From: Micromonospora sp. RP3T
GTDB taxonomy: Bacteria; Actinomycetota; Actinomycetes; Mycobacteriales; Micromonosporaceae
Direction: 5' to 3'
DNA length: 40,225 nucleotides
NCBI RefSeq assembly: GCF_003027925.1
Contig: NZ_PYPS01000053.1
Location: forward strand, 1-40,225
Shown one piece after another: positions 39,092 through 40,225 of this stretch; the first letter of the stretch is position 1, and the number at the start of each line of letters is the position of its first letter. The translations under genes and the position numbers were made by a program. Below the pieces are notes generated by a model that ran no database searches, was not told where the DNA came from, and was given only the letters and a program-made list of their open reading frames with translations.

Positions 39092-40225
39092 TCAGCCGCG
39101 GCGCAGCCCGGCGACGGCCTCCCGCAGGTCATCCTGGCCGATCGGGGCCGGCGGCGCACCCTCCGCGGCCTCCCGCAGCGCCTTGGCGAGTTGCACCCGG
39201 CGCAACACCTCGCGCAGGTCCGCGCCGGTGAGCCCGGCCGTGTCGGCGACCAGCGCGGCCGGGTCGAGGTCGTCGGCGAACATCCGGAAACCGGGCCGCT
39301 CGTGCCGGTCGATCAGCTCGCGGATCATCTTGGTGAGGATCTCCGCGCGGCCGGTGTCGTCCGGCGCCGGGATGGCGATCTTCAGGTCGAAGCGGCCGGA
39401 GCGGATCAGCGAGGCGTCGACGCGCTGCGGGAAGTTGGTGGTGGCCACCACGATGACGTCCGGGTTCTCCTCGAACAGCGTGTTCATCTCCTGCTTGAAG
39501 ATGCCGGCGACGGCGTTGACCGCCTGGCTGGCCGCGTCGCCGCCGGCGCCCGCGTAGCTGATGATCGAGTCGAACTCGTCGAAGAGCATCACGGTGGGCC
39601 GGCGGTAGCGGCGGGCGTCGCGGAAGATGCGCTTGATGTTGCGCTCGGAGCCGCCGAGGTACTTGTCCAGGATCTCCGGCGTGCGGATCTCCACGAAGTC
39701 CGCGCCGACCTCGTTGGCGAGCGCCCGGGCCAGCATGGTCTTGCCGGTGCCCGGCGGGCCGTACATCAGGATGCCCTGCGGCCGGCGCGCGCCCCAGCGG
39801 GCCATCGCCGCCGGGTGCCGGAACGACACCGCCACCTCGCGGAACCGGGCGACCACGTCGGCCAGGCCGCCGACCTGGTCGAGCGTCACGGTCTCGCTGC
39901 GCGGCGCGGTCACCGTCGCGCCGCGCGGCACCGTGAACGGTCGCCGCCCCACCCGGTACGTCCGCCCGCGCAGCACCGTCGGCTCCAGGGTGTCCCCGGT
40001 CAGTTCGCGGACGGCCTGGAGCAGCACGCCGAGCACCACGCGCAGGTGCTCCGGTCCCACCTCGGCGCTGGGCACGTCGACGCGGATGCGTACCGTGCCG
40101 TTGTCCTGCTCGACGCGGGGGCGCACGCCGGCTTCCTCGGCGGCGCGCAGCACGGCCCGGCCGGCCGGGTCGCGCGGCGGCGTGGCCAGCGCGGTGCCGG
40201 CCGGTCGCAGCCCGAGGCGGCGGGT
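39092..40225 (-). CDS. AAA+ ATPase, CDC48/proteasomal-type (5' end outside window)
   Basis: At least 377 residues are present, and the frame is open through the right edge (a GTG at 40153 is internal or alternative). Counting from that GTG, a weakly conserved N-domain (1-90) precedes the AAA core. Walker A is YGPPGTGKT (131-139), Walker B is VMLFDEFDSI, sensor 1 is ATTN (237-240), the arginine-finger region is RSGRFD, and the lid ends in GADLREVLRRVQLAKALREA. The pattern is closest to single-ring CDC48/Rix7-like ATPases that remodel or unfold proteins. The partner is unknown. It is the first gene seen of an operon with the acyl-CoA dehydrogenase. Confidence 0.85.
   Translation of the reverse strand, partial: TRRLGLRPAGTALATPPRDPAGRAVLRAAEEAGVRPRVEQDNGTVRIRVDVPSAEVGPEHLRVVLGVLLQAVRELTGDTLEPTVLRGRTYRVGRRPFTVPRGATVTAPRSETVTLDQVGGLADVVARFREVAVSFRHPAAMARWGARRPQGILMYGPPGTGKTMLARALANEVGADFVEIRTPEILDKYLGGSERNIKRIFRDARRYRRPTVMLFDEFDSIISYAGAGGDAASQAVNAVAGIFKQEMNTLFEENPDVIVVATTNFPQRVDASLIRSGRFDLKIAIPAPDDTGRAEILTKMIRELIDRHERPGFRMFADDLDPAALVADTAGLTGADLREVLRRVQLAKALREAAEGAPPAPIGQDDLREAVAGLRRG

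Noticed and set aside
36690..39557. 955-aa open frame on the plus strand
   Set aside because: It is antisense to the Nudix, acyl-CoA dehydrogenase and AAA+ genes, has low-complexity Arg/Gly/Pro composition and no domain, and results from the GC-rich codon pattern.

Overview
The window is a GC-rich actinobacterial chromosome segment. Codon third positions are almost all G or C, GTG and TTG starts are frequent, genes are densely packed with ATGA/GTGA-type overlaps, and an ESX-type eccB gene is present. Many genes appear to be leaderless: a TAnnnT -10 hexamer ends 6-7 nt before the start codon. The gene content and style would fit a Micromonospora-like member of the Micromonosporaceae, but that placement is inference. 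I see no rRNA, tRNA, CRISPR array, insertion sequence or phage gene.

Layout. 1-119: tail of an unrecognised gene. 357-1061: CBS-CBS-BON protein. 1095-7628: a divergent carbohydrate locus. Leftward it encodes an MDR dehydrogenase, a TIM-barrel sugar isomerase/epimerase and a GH63/MGH1-like glycoside hydrolase. Rightward it encodes a sugar-binding lipoprotein and two ABC permeases, with no ATPase and no local regulator. 7660-8888: PAP2-like membrane protein and a methyltransferase. 9004-10386: orphan eccB. 10570-13968: a reactive-sulfur operon of a CstR-like CsoR-family repressor, a persulfide dioxygenase-rhodanese fusion, a YgaP-like membrane rhodanese and a TauE exporter, with two matching operators. 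13907-15609: a methyltransferase, a spermidine-synthase-like protein and a small membrane protein. 15700-17837: fatty acyl-CoA ligase behind a dyad operator, then a SnoaL-like protein. 17848-21235 (leftward): drug-type ABC ATPase, permease, histidine kinase and response regulator. 21359-25742: small membrane protein, AlkZ-like winged-helix protein with a perfect 51-bp tandem duplication, unknown protein, decayed methyltransferase, APH-like kinase and LysR regulator. 25798-30305: MFS transporter, methionine aminopeptidase divergent from a small XRE regulator, GNAT and a HEAT-repeat protein. 30359-33482: methyltransferase, decayed APH-like gene, YdeI-like protein, and an imine-reductase-like enzyme divergent from a MerR regulator with a perfect 22-bp dyad. 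33582-37076: SRPBCC, double-YCII, a 66-aa acidic protein, TetR divergent from an epoxide-hydrolase-like enzyme with a doubled operator, and Nudix. 37263-40225: acyl-CoA dehydrogenase behind an AAA+ ATPase that runs off the right edge.

Functionally the best-defined units are the sugar uptake/catabolism locus, the persulfide-detoxification operon, the two-component/ABC efflux operon, and the MerR-reductase and TetR-hydrolase pairs, whose promoters and operators can be read directly. The most notable signals are the complete sulfur operon with paired operators and an unusual metal-site residue, the two gene remnants (23.5 kb and 31 kb), the 51-bp tandem duplication, and the consistent leaderless promoter grammar.
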